Origin: Parvibaculum sp.
Lineage (GTDB): Bacteria > Pseudomonadota > Alphaproteobacteria > Parvibaculales > Parvibaculaceae
Assembly: GCF_019635935.1 (NCBI RefSeq)
Contig: NZ_JAHBYN010000001.1
Coordinates: 744,001 to 808,000 of the forward strand
DNA length: 64,000 nt
Direction of reading: 5' to 3'
Below, in pieces: positions 47,246 through 56,634 of this stretch (the stretch's first letter is position 1; every line of letters begins with the position of its first letter). The notes beneath the pieces are model-generated. The model made no database searches. It saw nothing but the letters and a program-made list of their open reading frames with translations, and was not told the origin of the DNA. A program made the translations under genes and the position numbers.

Positions 47246-49724
47246 GGCAACGTTCTCCATTCGCCGCCTGGAACTACGAGCCTTCCGAGCGTATCTTGCC
47301 CCCGCTCAGTTCGACTTTGGCGAGAAGAAGTGCCTCGCCATCTTGGGGCCGAACCGGCACGGCAAAACCAGCATGATTGACGGGCTGGAATTCTTGTTTT
47401 CGGACGACGGCACCTTGGAACGCTTGGGAAGCCGTACCGCTCAGACCAAGGCTGGGCCGATAGCCCTAGCGCACAACGGCGCCGAGGCGGCCAAAGTGAA
47501 GCCGGAGGTGTTGATCGAACTGCTTCAGGTCGGAAAGACCACTAAGGCCGCACGCGCGGCCTCCGGAAGCAAGCGGCCCCGCCCGGCCGAGATCACCGCC
47601 TTGAAGACAGCGTTGGTGGTCGACCCGATCATCCGGGGCTATAACCTGCGCTTCTTCGTGGAACAACAGACACCGGAGGACCGCTACACGTCGGTGGCGG
47701 CGTGGCTAAAACTCAGCCCCTTGGTGGAAGTCCAGAAGAATCTGCGAGCGCTTCGCACCACGGTGAAATCGGAAGCCGAAGACACGAAGTCGGTCGAGCG
47801 GTTGAACGCGGCGTTGAAGAAGGCAACCGACAGCGCCGTGTCGGCATGGAATGAAGCGGCGGTCGTTGTTTACATCAACACCATGCAGCTCGCACCGCTG
47901 GATAAAACGCTGACCATGGAAGCCATTGTTGCAGACGATGCAGGCTACAATGCTTTGGTCGAGAGAGTCGCCGCTGAGGAAAAGCAGCTTGGTTTGTCCG
48001 CGCTCAAGCAGATCAAGAGCGCGGCGGAAAAGCTGTACCAGGCGGACGATGAAGCTGCGGGTGCGGCGCTGACGGGGCTGATACCGGACTTTGAAACCGC
48101 CACGACGAAAGCGGCCGAGGCCGGAATAAGGGAACAGGAAGAGCGTGGCATCGCCAAAGATGTGATCTTCAAGTCCGCCTGGGAGGCCGCCAAACCGCTA
48201 TTCGAAAGCGACAAGCCACCTGAAACCTGTCCAATCTGCGAAACGCCCATTGCAAAGAGCGCGGCTGGAAGCCCGTCGATCATCCAACAGCATATCAGCG
48301 CCCATCTCGCGGACCTCACCGCCTATGCGAGCGCGAACAGTGCCTTGGAAAAGGCAAAAAGCGCTCTCGGGAAAATCAAAGATCGCATGGAGGCGTCGCT
48401 AGAGATGCTAATCGAACTGTGTGCGGAAACGCACCCGATAACCATGCAGACGCTTAAGGATTATCGGGGAGCGGTCAATATTTGGACGGAGGGCGCGACG
48501 CCAGATTCGGCCCCTGCACGAGCGCAATTATTGGAGATGCAGGTTGAGCTGAAAACAACAATCGACGAAATCGAGGCACGACAAGGCGACCATACCTTCG
48601 CAAAGGCCAAGGCAAAAGTTGACGCGTTGATTGAGCTTGCCGCGGAGTTTCGCCAGGCCGCCCGTGTCACCGACGAGCTGGGCACGCTCTCCGCGGACCT
48701 GACGGCACAGGCGGCCCAGGTCTCAGCGGCGATCCGGGCGAAGGTGCAAGCCCTTCTCGACCTTCTGCAAAAGCCGATGAACGAGATTTTTGCCCTGATC
48801 CAGGGTGGCGACGCCCCACCCGTGCGATTAGAACTGCCGAAAGAGGACGAAACAAATCAGCATCGGTTGGCGCTGCTTGTAGATTTTGCCAAGAACCGGC
48901 TCGGCGTGCAGCCGAGTGGCTATTTCAGCGACAGCCAAATTCATTCCGTCGCGCTGGCGCTGAGGTTAGCCGCGATCCTGGCATTCAACTCGAGGGCGCC
49001 AATCGTCATCCTGGACGATATCGTCACGTCTTATGACGTGGATCACCGCCGGTCGATTGTGCAAATGCTCGCCCAGAAATTCGCCAAGCATCAGGTCGTA
49101 ATCACAACTCATGACGAGCGCTTCTTTCACTACTTGAAGGACATACTGGTCGACAAGGATTGGAAGTACCGGAGGATCACAGGGCTTGACCCATCGTTCG
49201 GGCCGCGTTTCTCCGATCATAAGGTGACGGACGAGATGATTGAGGCGCGATGGGCCAACGGCGATTCCGCGGCTAACGAAATGCGGCAATCGGAAGAAGA
49301 ATTCCTGCTAACGCTGGCGCGTGACTTCGGCGTCAATGTTCGCATACGGCCGCTGGAGCGGCCGTACAACTACGACCGCAGCGAATTAGCTTCTTCCATC
49401 GCAGCCTTTCTGAAATCAAGGGACCTCACACCGCCGCTGGTTCCCGGCGTCAACAACCGGTTTCTCAACTCGCTGCAGAAGGGCGCGGTAGAAAACTTCG
49501 GCAGTCATTTCTCGGACGACCCGGGGGCGTACAGCTCAATCGGCGATGAGAAGGCGCGTTGGGCCGAGCTCGGGCAGTTTCGGTCTTATTTTGTCTGCCC
49601 GAAGTGCGGGGGGACACGATTTCAGCGTCCGATTCAGGTGTCGAAGCCGCTCTGCGCTGCGGAAAAATGCGAAGCACAGTTCGCATTTCCAGAAACCGAA
49701 GCTTCGACCGCAGCAACCGCTTGA
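47238..49724 (+). CDS. Rad50-like SMC-type ATPase with zinc hook and C-terminal zinc ribbon
   Basis: An 828-residue ABC-type ATPase. Walker A is ILGPNRHGKTSMIDGLEF near 35, and a coiled coil (about 160-480) is interrupted by a hook motif CPICETP near 331. An ABC-signature-like SDSQIHSVALALRLAA near 565, Walker B VILDDIVTSYD near 588 and the switch His of ITTHDERFF near 618 complete the head. Uniquely, the C-terminus adds a DUF-like domain and a zinc ribbon (CPKCGGTRF...CAAEKC, about 785-812). Rad50-like ATPases hold DNA ends and are frequent in defense systems, normally with a nuclease partner. No nuclease is seen here; the fourth gene, now truncated, is a candidate. Confidence 0.82.
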   Translation: MAEATFSIRRLELRAFRAYLAPAQFDFGEKKCLAILGPNRHGKTSMIDGLEFLFSDDGTLERLGSRTAQTKAGPIALAHNGAEAAKVKPEVLIELLQVGKTTKAARAASGSKRPRPAEITALKTALVVDPIIRGYNLRFFVEQQTPEDRYTSVAAWLKLSPLVEVQKNLRALRTTVKSEAEDTKSVERLNAALKKATDSAVSAWNEAAVVVYINTMQLAPLDKTLTMEAIVADDAGYNALVERVAAEEKQLGLSALKQIKSAAEKLYQADDEAAGAALTGLIPDFETATTKAAEAGIREQEERGIAKDVIFKSAWEAAKPLFESDKPPETCPICETPIAKSAAGSPSIIQQHISAHLADLTAYASANSALEKAKSALGKIKDRMEASLEMLIELCAETHPITMQTLKDYRGAVNIWTEGATPDSAPARAQLLEMQVELKTTIDEIEARQGDHTFAKAKAKVDALIELAAEFRQAARVTDELGTLSADLTAQAAQVSAAIRAKVQALLDLLQKPMNEIFALIQGGDAPPVRLELPKEDETNQHRLALLVDFAKNRLGVQPSGYFSDSQIHSVALALRLAAILAFNSRAPIVILDDIVTSYDVDHRRSIVQMLAQKFAKHQVVITTHDERFFHYLKDILVDKDWKYRRITGLDPSFGPRFSDHKVTDEMIEARWANGDSAANEMRQSEEEFLLTLARDFGVNVRIRPLERPYNYDRSELASSIAAFLKSRDLTPPLVPGVNNRFLNSLQKGAVENFGSHFSDDPGAYSSIGDEKARWAELGQFRSYFVCPKCGGTRFQRPIQVSKPLCAAEKCEAQFAFPETEASTAATA

Positions 49725-49837
49725 TGATTGGTCACCCAGTCGAGATCGCTGTCCGATACTTCGTCAAGAAGGGCGCTGCCGTCAGCTTCTTCAAGGCGAC
49801 ATTCAATGACCGCTTCTGGCGGATTGTGTTGATTTAA
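49724..49837 (+). pseudogene. Fourth gene of the XRE-ATPase operon, truncated by the IS element
   Basis: Starts with an ATG sharing a base with the ATPase stop (TGATG): MIGHPVEIAVRYFVKKGAAV, then SFFKATFNDRFWRI. About 34 residues remain before the IS left end at about 49825, after which the frame closes in IS sequence. The protein-like composition and coupled start argue for a real gene. Sequence right of the IS (after 51414) does not obviously continue it, so the rest may be lost or too diverged to spot. Confidence 0.6.
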
Positions 49838-51414
49838 TCGACGGTTGAACGGGCTTCTGGAGCGTGATTCCATCGTGCTGTGCTGATCGGAGGGCAGAAC
49901 GATGATGGGAACACAGGTGGCGCCGGCGCAGCTGTTTTACGATTTCTGTCTCGACGATCATGTTCCTGACGATCACCTGTTGCGACGTATCGACCGGTTC
50001 CTCGATCTCGAGACGGTTCGCACGGAGCTGAAGCCCTTCTACAGCGGCATCGGGCGGCCCTCGATCGATCCGGAGCTGATGATGCGGATGCTGATCGTGG
50101 GCTACAGCCTCGGCATTCGGTCCGAACGGCACCTGTGCGAGGAGGTCCATCTCAACCTGGCCTATCGGTGGTTTTGCCGTCTGGGGCTCGACGGCAAGGT
50201 GCCCGACCATTCGACCTTCTCGCGCAATCGACACGGCCGCTTCCGGCAGAGCGATATCCTGCGGCATCTGTTCGAGACGGTGGTGGAACGCTGCCTGCGC
50301 GAGGGGCTGGTCGGTGGCGAAGGCTTTGCGGTCGATGCGAGCCTGATCGCGGCGGATGCCAACAAGCAGCGCTCTGTTCCCGGTGACGAGTGGCACCCCG
50401 ATGAACTTGGCCCGGATGCAGGACAGGCTGTCCGTGCGTATCTGGCCACACTGGACGATGCGGCCTTCGGCGCCGCCAGCGCGGTGAAGCCGAAGTTCGT
50501 CTCGCCCTCGGATCCGGCCGCTCAGTGGACCGGTGCTCACAAGGGGCATGCCTTCTTCGCCTATGCCACCAACTATCTGATCGATACCGAGAATGCGATC
50601 ATCCTCGACGTCGAGGCCAGCCGCGCCATCCGGCAGGCCGAGGTGGGCGCGTCGAGAACGATGATCGACAGGACTGACAAGCGCTTCGGCCTCAAGCCTC
50701 GGCATCTGGCGGCCGACAGCGCCTATGGATCGGCGGCGAACCTCGCCTGGCTGGTCAAGGAGCGGCAGATCGAGCCGCATATCCCCGTCTTCGACAAATC
50801 GAACCGGACCGACGGCACCTTCTCGCGCTCCGACTTCGTCTTCGATGCTGAGCGGGATCACTACACCTGCCCGGGCGGCAAGCTGCTGGTGCAGTTCAGG
50901 CGAACCTACAAGACGCCGCGTTCGGGCATCACCAAGGACGGAACGCGGCTATACCGGTCGAGCAAGTCCGATTGCCAGAACTGCGCCTTCAAGATGAAGT
51001 GCTGTCCGAACACGCCACAGCGCAAGGTGCCGCGGGACATCGACGAAGACGCGCGCGATGTGGCTCGGGCTCTGGCGAACACGCCGGCCTATGAGCGTTC
51101 GCGGCATCGGCGCAAGAAGGTCGAGATGCTCTTCGCCCACCTCAAGCGCATCCTCAGGCTCGGCCGCCTGCGCCTGCGTGGACCGAAGGGTGCCAGGGAT
51201 GAGTTCCTCCTCGCCGCCACCGCACAAAACCTGAGGAAGCTGGCGAAGCTTCGAGCAATGCCGAGCCACGGCCACGCGGCGGCATGAAACAGCGTCTACC
51301 GGGTAACGGCCCGCCGTCATAAAGGCTATCGGGCATCAGGCCGCCCCGGACAACGGGCCCGAAATCATCGGCCCACGGACAAGCTGTCGATCACGCAACG
51401 ACTAAATCAACAAT
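49825..51414 (+). mobile_element. IS1182-family insertion sequence
   Basis: About 1.59 kb. Terminal inverted repeats include TGTTGATTTAATCG at 49827-49840 and its near-complement at 51399-51412 (13 of 14 bases). One transposase gene fills it. Exact ends and a target duplication could not be fixed by eye. It sits inside the fourth gene of the defense-like operon. Confidence 0.85.
49902..51287 (+). CDS. IS1182-family transposase
   Basis: A 461-residue DDE transposase with an N-terminal DUF772-type domain (LMMRMLIVGYSLGIRSERHL) and a DDE core: VDASLIAADANKQ with the first Asp near 145, a second Asp in LAADSAYGSAAN near 270, and a late RRKKVEMLFAHLKRILRLGR with the catalytic Glu near 409. A Cys-rich segment (CQNCAFKMKCCPNT) lies between. 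The frame is intact with GGAGG before the start, so the IS may still be active. Confidence 0.92.
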   Translation: MMGTQVAPAQLFYDFCLDDHVPDDHLLRRIDRFLDLETVRTELKPFYSGIGRPSIDPELMMRMLIVGYSLGIRSERHLCEEVHLNLAYRWFCRLGLDGKVPDHSTFSRNRHGRFRQSDILRHLFETVVERCLREGLVGGEGFAVDASLIAADANKQRSVPGDEWHPDELGPDAGQAVRAYLATLDDAAFGAASAVKPKFVSPSDPAAQWTGAHKGHAFFAYATNYLIDTENAIILDVEASRAIRQAEVGASRTMIDRTDKRFGLKPRHLAADSAYGSAANLAWLVKERQIEPHIPVFDKSNRTDGTFSRSDFVFDAERDHYTCPGGKLLVQFRRTYKTPRSGITKDGTRLYRSSKSDCQNCAFKMKCCPNTPQRKVPRDIDEDARDVARALANTPAYERSRHRRKKVEMLFAHLKRILRLGRLRLRGPKGARDEFLLAATAQNLRKLAKLRAMPSHGHAAA

Positions 51415-51621
51415 ATCGGCGCATAGGAGACAGCCATTCTCGATCGCCGTATCTTTAACGAAGGCTTGGTGACTGTCTTCACTGAAGCGGTTTCCGAAGG
51501 CACCTTCCGAACATGCCCATCAACACCGGCTCATGAAAACAATGCCTCTTAAAGAATCCGATGGCGTCTCGAAAACAGTCCTCATAAATTGGTCGTCGAC
51601 CAAGACGGCAGCGGGAGATAC
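51415..51621. other. Stretch between the IS and the AraC gene
   Basis: No intact gene. A short frame from about 51445 to 51552 reads LDRRIFNEGLVTVFTEAVSE and looks coding-like, but has no ATG/GTG start. It could be a remnant of a gene cut by the IS, in a different frame from the 49724 fragment. Confidence 0.35.
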
Positions 51622-52368
51622 ATGTTGACGCGGACAGAACGCTGGTCGGGATCACTTACCATTGGGGACGGATGGGCAAGCCTTGAGGGCGTCACCGGCG
51701 GAAATGCGCTGCATGCACACCTCGCGCATCAGATGACGGCGGCAATCGACTGTTCCCTCGAAGTCGAATGCGCTGGCAAGGTACACCTGGTTCCGTCCGG
51801 CCTGTATGCCATCATCCCTTCCGGCCTCGCGCACTCGATCGGCCCCTCCGGAACACGTATCCGCAGTTTCTATTTCGACCTGGCAAGATTTGAAGTTGCA
51901 ACAAAGGTAAGCACACGAAGCTTTGAAATTGCTGATCCGCACCTATCGGCCGCGCTAGACGTGTATGATGACACCGGTGTCTTTCCCGGCGAAATTCTCA
52001 GCCAATCCATACCTGATCGTCGACGGAATTTGCCGGGCCACGCTCTAGTGGAACTACTAGAGTCTGCCGCACCCGCGGTCACGCCACGGTGGGTAGCACA
52101 GTCCCTCGGCGTGTCTTCAAGCCGCCTGCGTCAAATATCACACTCTACCTTTGGGGTTCCGATCTCACACGTATTGCAATGGCGTCAATTGCAGTGCGCA
52201 GCCCGCGCACTATCAGAATCGGCAAGTCTGGCTGATGCTGCAGACGCCGGTGGATTTTCCGACCAGGCGCATTTCACCCGCCGTATGCGCCGCTGGTTCG
52301 GCGTTGCTCCGGGCGCTGGCTTGTCAGGCCTCGATATCCGGGTCTCTTCATCTGCATTCGGCTGCTGA
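51622..52368 (+). CDS. AraC-family transcriptional regulator
   Basis: A 248-residue AraC/XylS protein. The N-terminal half is a cupin-like sensing domain (about 10-110, ALHAHLAHQMTAAI, YAIIPSGLAHSI). The C-terminal half has two helix-turn-helix units (WVAQSLGVSSSRLRQISHST and SLADAADAGGFSDQAHFTRR). Start 51622 has GGGAG 6 bases upstream. It ends 85 bases before a fatty acid hydroxylase-type gene in the same direction, the likely target. Confidence 0.9.
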   Translation: MLTRTERWSGSLTIGDGWASLEGVTGGNALHAHLAHQMTAAIDCSLEVECAGKVHLVPSGLYAIIPSGLAHSIGPSGTRIRSFYFDLARFEVATKVSTRSFEIADPHLSAALDVYDDTGVFPGEILSQSIPDRRRNLPGHALVELLESAAPAVTPRWVAQSLGVSSSRLRQISHSTFGVPISHVLQWRQLQCAARALSESASLADAADAGGFSDQAHFTRRMRRWFGVAPGAGLSGLDIRVSSSAFGC

Positions 52369-52453
52369 ATCGTTCAAGACGGCGTCGATGCGCGGGGTTA
52401 CCGATCCATTCGCGAGGCTGTCTGCCCTCACGCGCCGGATGATTGGAGGACCG

Positions 52454-53302
52454 ATGAACGCGCTTAAATGGATTACTCGCTGGACCTACGCACCTCTGAT
52501 CCTGGTGGGCTTCAACGCCGCCGCGATGATGATCATCATATCGGATGCCCCGAAGTGGACGCTCGGTTGGTTGTTGGCCGCAGCGATCGGCGTTTCGTTT
52601 CTGATTGAAGGTTTCATTCCATATCAAAAAGACTGGAACCGTCCGCAGGGTGACAGGTCTAGAGACCTCATGCACTTCCTGGTCAATGAAGCGTCCATCG
52701 CCGGATCCGTAATGCTGATACCGGTTGCTGCTGTCTTGATGCCATTTCCCCGGCTATGGCCCGATGCCTTGCCGCTCTGGGCGCAACTCATCCTAGCCAT
52801 CCTTGTGGCCGATGCCGGCATCACGCTTGCCCATTGGGCGAGCCACCGGAACAATATCCTCTGGCGCTTTCACGCCGTCCACCACAGCGTCCGTCGGATG
52901 TACGGGTTCAACGGTTTGATGAAACATCCGCTCCATCAGGCGGTCGAACTCACGGCCGGGACCGCCCCACTTGTCCTCGCGGGTATGCCGCTGGAGGTGG
53001 CCCTTCTGCTCGCTTTCGCGGTGGCAGTGCAGCTGCTCCTTCAACATTCGAACGCCGATATGCGGATTGGGCCCCTGCGCTATGTCCTGGCTCTTGCGCC
53101 CGTGCACCGCTTTCATCATCTGAAGTCAGCCGAAGAGGGCGACGTGAATTTCGGTCTTTTCACAACGCTCTGGGATCGGTTACTTGGAACGGCCGCGTTT
53201 GACCCGGATAAAAGGTTCACTTCCGCCGATCTCGGCATTGGCGATATGCCAGACTATCCGCGCACGTATCTGCGCCAGCTGATCCAACCGTTTCGCCAAT
53301 AG
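52454..53302 (+). CDS. Sterol desaturase / fatty acid hydroxylase superfamily protein
   Basis: A 282-residue membrane protein with about five to six helices and the di-iron His boxes of the family: LAHWASHRNNILWRFHAVHHS (H-x-x-x-H and H-x-x-H-H) near 125-145, LQHSNADMRIGPL near 200 and HRFHHLKS near 220. It should hydroxylate or desaturate a lipid at the membrane; the substrate is unknown. TGGAGGA precedes the ATG at 52454. It pairs with the AraC gene upstream. The 185 bases after it hold nothing recognised. Confidence 0.85.
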   Translation: MNALKWITRWTYAPLILVGFNAAAMMIIISDAPKWTLGWLLAAAIGVSFLIEGFIPYQKDWNRPQGDRSRDLMHFLVNEASIAGSVMLIPVAAVLMPFPRLWPDALPLWAQLILAILVADAGITLAHWASHRNNILWRFHAVHHSVRRMYGFNGLMKHPLHQAVELTAGTAPLVLAGMPLEVALLLAFAVAVQLLLQHSNADMRIGPLRYVLALAPVHRFHHLKSAEEGDVNFGLFTTLWDRLLGTAAFDPDKRFTSADLGIGDMPDYPRTYLRQLIQPFRQ

Positions 53303-53487
53303 ACCCACGCCATACTCGTCGCGCCGCTACAGTTTGCAACTCGCCAATATCGAACGGCGCCAAACTTTCCAAGTGCCCGCGGCTCTTTTTTCTGCCGTCG
53401 TTCAAATTAGACGGCTGACAGTACGCTGTTCCTCACAAGCTTGTGTTTTGGATTATATGAAAAGCGTAAGCCAGCCGTAGCAGGCTC

Positions 53488-56400
53488 TTACATGATCGCT
53501 TGGGCACTCATTTGCGATCCGGACATTGACAATCTCATGCCATGGACGATCGCGTAGATCGCCGGGATCACGACGAGGGTGAGGATGGTGGAGGACACCA
53601 TGCCGCCGATCATCGGCACGGCGATGCGCTGCATCACCTCGGCGCCGGTGCCGGTGGCCCAGAGGATCGGCAGGAGACCCGCGATGATGGTGATGACGGT
53701 CATCATTTTCGGCCGCACGCGCCCGACGGCGCCCTCCATGATGGCGCCATTGAGGTCGGCGCGGGTGAAGGCGCGGCCCTCGGCTGCGGCCAGCGCCTTC
53801 GCGTCGCGAAGCGCGTGGTCGAGATAGAGCAGCATCACGACGCCGGTTTCGGCCGCGACGCCCGCCAGCGCGATGAAGCCGACGGCGGCCGCGACGCTCA
53901 TGTTGAAATCGAGCGCCGCCATCAGCCAGAGCCCGCCGACCAGCGCGAAGGGCAGCGACAGCATCACGATGAAGGTTTCAGTGAGGCCTTTGAAGTTGAG
54001 ATAGAGGAGCAGGAATATCACCAGCAGCGTCACCGGGATGACGACGGAAAGGCGCTGCTGCGCGCGGGCCAGATATTCGAACTGGCCGCTCCAGGCGACC
54101 GTGTAGCCGGCCGGCAGCGCGACTTCGCCGGCGACCACGCGCCGCGCCTCGCCGACATAGCCGCCGAGATCGCGGTCGCGGATGTCGACAAAGACATAGA
54201 CGACCGGCTGGCCGCTCTCGGTGCGTATCATGGTGGGGCCGCGCGCCCGCGCGATGTCGGCGATCTCGCCGAGCGGAACGGCAGCACCCGCCGGCGTCGT
54301 GACGAAAACCTCGCGCGCGATTGCCTCAGGGTCGGCGCGGGAGGCCTGCGGATAGCGCATCACCACGTCGTAGCGCTCGCGCCCCTCGACCGTGGTGGTG
54401 AGGGCTTTCGCGCCCAGCGCCATCGCAATCGTCTCCTGCACCGTCTCCATCGAGAGGCCGTGCCGGGCGATGCGGTCGCGATCGGGCTTGATGTCGAGGA
54501 AGTAACCGCCATTGACCCGCTCGGCATAGGCCGACGAGGTGCCGGGAACGGCGCGCAGGGTGGTTTCGATCTCGCGGGCGATCCGTTCGAGCTCGACCAG
54601 ATCGGGCCCGAAGATCTTGACGCCGACCGGCGTGCGGATGCCGGTCGAGAGCATGTCGATGCGGGCCTTGATGGGCATGGTCCAGGCGTTGGAGACGCCC
54701 GGAAACTGCAGCGCGGCGTCCATTTCGGCAATCAGCTTGTCGAGGTTCATGCCCCGCCGCCACTCGCTTTCAGGCTTGAGGTTGATGATGGTCTCGAACA
54801 TTTCAAGCGGCGCGGGGTCGGTCGCGGTGTCGGCGCGGCCCGCCTTGCCCCAGACCGAGGCGACCTCGGGAAAGGTGGCAATGATCCGGTTCTGCGTCTG
54901 CAGCAGTTCGGCCGCCTTCGTCACCGAAAGGCCCGGCAGCGTCGTCGGCATGTAGAAGAGCGTGCCCTCGTTGAGGTTCGGCATGAATTCCGAGCCGATG
55001 CGGCTGAGGGGCACCACCGTGACGGCGAGCACGAGGACAGCGGCGAGGATGGTGACGCCACGGGCACGCAGCACCAGCCCGATTACGGGCCGGTAGAGCC
55101 AGATCAGCGCCTTGTTGAGCGGGTTTTTGGCCTCCGGCACGATCCGGCCGCGAATAAAGATCGTCATCAACACCGGCACCAGCGTGATCGAAAGAAGGGC
55201 GGCGGCCGCCATCGCGAAGGTCTTGGTGGCGGCAAGCGGCTTGAAGAGGCGGCCTTCCTGCGCTTCGAGCGTGAAGATCGGCAGGAAGGAGACGGTGATG
55301 ATCAGCAGGCTGAAAAAGAGCGCCGGGCCCACCTCCTGCGCGGCTTCGATGACGACGGCGCTGCGCGAGGCGCCGGGCGGCGCATGTTCGAGCCGCTTGT
55401 GGGCGTTTTCGATCATCACGATCGCCGCATCGACCATGGCGCCGATCGCGATCGCAATGCCGCCAAGGCTCATGATGTTGGAGGGGATGCCGAGCACATG
55501 GGTCGCGGCCAGCGCCATCAGAATGCCGACCGGCAGCGTGACGATGGCGACAAGCGCGCTGCGCGCATGCCAGAGAAAGAGGAAACAGACCAGCGCCACG
55601 ACGATGCTTTCCTCGACAAGCGTGCGCACAAGCGTGTCGATGGCGCGGCCGATCAGCGCCGAGCGGTCATAGACCTCGACGATTTCGGTGTTGCCGGGCA
55701 GGCTCGGCGCAACGGCCGCAAGCTCGCGTTTGACGTTTTCGATGACGTCGAGCGCATTGGCGCCATGGCGCTGCACGGCGATGCCGGAAACCGCCTCGCC
55801 CTCGCCGCCCAGTTCGGCGACGCCGCGCCGCTCGTCCGGCGCGAGTTCGATGCGCGCCACGTCGCGCAGCAGTAGCGGCGTGCCGCCCTCGGCGCGGAGC
55901 ACGATCTTCTCGATATCCTCGATGCCGGCGAGATAGCCGCGGCCGCGGATCATGAACTCGGTTTCGGCAAGCTCGATGGTACGGCCGCCGACATCCATGT
56001 TGCTGGCGCGCACCGCGCCGGCGATGTCGGCCAGCGTCAGGCCTGTGCTTTTCAGCAGCAGCGGGTCGACGATGATCGCATATTGCCGGACGAAGCCCCC
56101 GACCGTTGCGACCTCGGCAACGCCCTCGGCGCGCGAGACGGCGAAGCGGACCCGCCAGTCCTGCAGCGAGCGCAGTTCGGCAAGGTTCAGCTCCGAGGAT
56201 TTCAGCGCATATTGATAGACCCAGCCGACGCCGGTCGCGTCCGGCCCGAGCGAGGGCGTCACACCCTCGGGCAGGCGGTCGGCGCCCGCGCTCAGATATT
56301 CGAGGACACGGCTTCGCGCCCAGTAGAGATCGGTGCCGTCCTCGAAGACGACATAGACGAAGGAAACGCCGAAGAAGGAAAAGCCGCGCACGACGCGGGA

Positions 56401-56634
56401 GCGCGGCACGTTGAGCATCGCTGTCGCGAGCGGAAAGGTCACCTGGTCCTCGACGACCTGCGGCGCCTGGCCAGGATAGTCGGTCACGATAATGACCTGC
56501 GTGTCCGACAGGTCCGGTATCGCATCGAGCGGAATGCGCGCGATCGAATAGACACCGGCGACGATCGCAAAGAGCGTGCCGATCAGCACCAGAACGCTGT
56601 TGCGCGCCGACCAGCCGATAATGCCCGCGATCAT
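53488..56634 (-). CDS. cusA: CusA-type RND heavy-metal efflux pump (Cu/Ag class)
   Basis: A 1048-residue, 12-helix RND pump. Helix-4 sequence IAIAIGAMVDAAIVMIENAH near 405 is the signature of the Cu(I)/Ag(I) class; Zn/Co/Cd pumps have Asp-Phe-Gly and Val-Asp-Gly here. Other family points are IPLDAIPDLSDTQVIIVTDYP near 33 and GSEFMPNLNEGTLFYMPTT near 550. It exports monovalent metal from the periplasm and cytosol with an adaptor and an outer-membrane channel. Its ATG overlaps the adaptor stop by four bases. No outer-membrane channel gene is seen in this window. Confidence 0.93.
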   Translation of the reverse strand: MIAGIIGWSARNSVLVLIGTLFAIVAGVYSIARIPLDAIPDLSDTQVIIVTDYPGQAPQVVEDQVTFPLATAMLNVPRSRVVRGFSFFGVSFVYVVFEDGTDLYWARSRVLEYLSAGADRLPEGVTPSLGPDATGVGWVYQYALKSSELNLAELRSLQDWRVRFAVSRAEGVAEVATVGGFVRQYAIIVDPLLLKSTGLTLADIAGAVRASNMDVGGRTIELAETEFMIRGRGYLAGIEDIEKIVLRAEGGTPLLLRDVARIELAPDERRGVAELGGEGEAVSGIAVQRHGANALDVIENVKRELAAVAPSLPGNTEIVEVYDRSALIGRAIDTLVRTLVEESIVVALVCFLFLWHARSALVAIVTLPVGILMALAATHVLGIPSNIMSLGGIAIAIGAMVDAAIVMIENAHKRLEHAPPGASRSAVVIEAAQEVGPALFFSLLIITVSFLPIFTLEAQEGRLFKPLAATKTFAMAAAALLSITLVPVLMTIFIRGRIVPEAKNPLNKALIWLYRPVIGLVLRARGVTILAAVLVLAVTVVPLSRIGSEFMPNLNEGTLFYMPTTLPGLSVTKAAELLQTQNRIIATFPEVASVWGKAGRADTATDPAPLEMFETIINLKPESEWRRGMNLDKLIAEMDAALQFPGVSNAWTMPIKARIDMLSTGIRTPVGVKIFGPDLVELERIAREIETTLRAVPGTSSAYAERVNGGYFLDIKPDRDRIARHGLSMETVQETIAMALGAKALTTTVEGRERYDVVMRYPQASRADPEAIAREVFVTTPAGAAVPLGEIADIARARGPTMIRTESGQPVVYVFVDIRDRDLGGYVGEARRVVAGEVALPAGYTVAWSGQFEYLARAQQRLSVVIPVTLLVIFLLLYLNFKGLTETFIVMLSLPFALVGGLWLMAALDFNMSVAAAVGFIALAGVAAETGVVMLLYLDHALRDAKALAAAEGRAFTRADLNGAIMEGAVGRVRPKMMTVITIIAGLLPILWATGTGAEVMQRIAVPMIGGMVSSTILTLVVIPAIYAIVHGMRLSMSGSQMSAQAIM

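Noticed and set aside
47238..49724. Lamassu or Wadjet system
   Set aside because: The ATPase is Rad50-like, but no LmuA/LmuC or JetABCD partner is present in this operon.
53542..55875. Very long open frame (777 codons) on the plus strand opposite cusA
   Set aside because: Antisense shadow of a GC-rich gene; composition is Asp/Arg/Gly/His-rich with no family features, and cusA on the other strand is certain.
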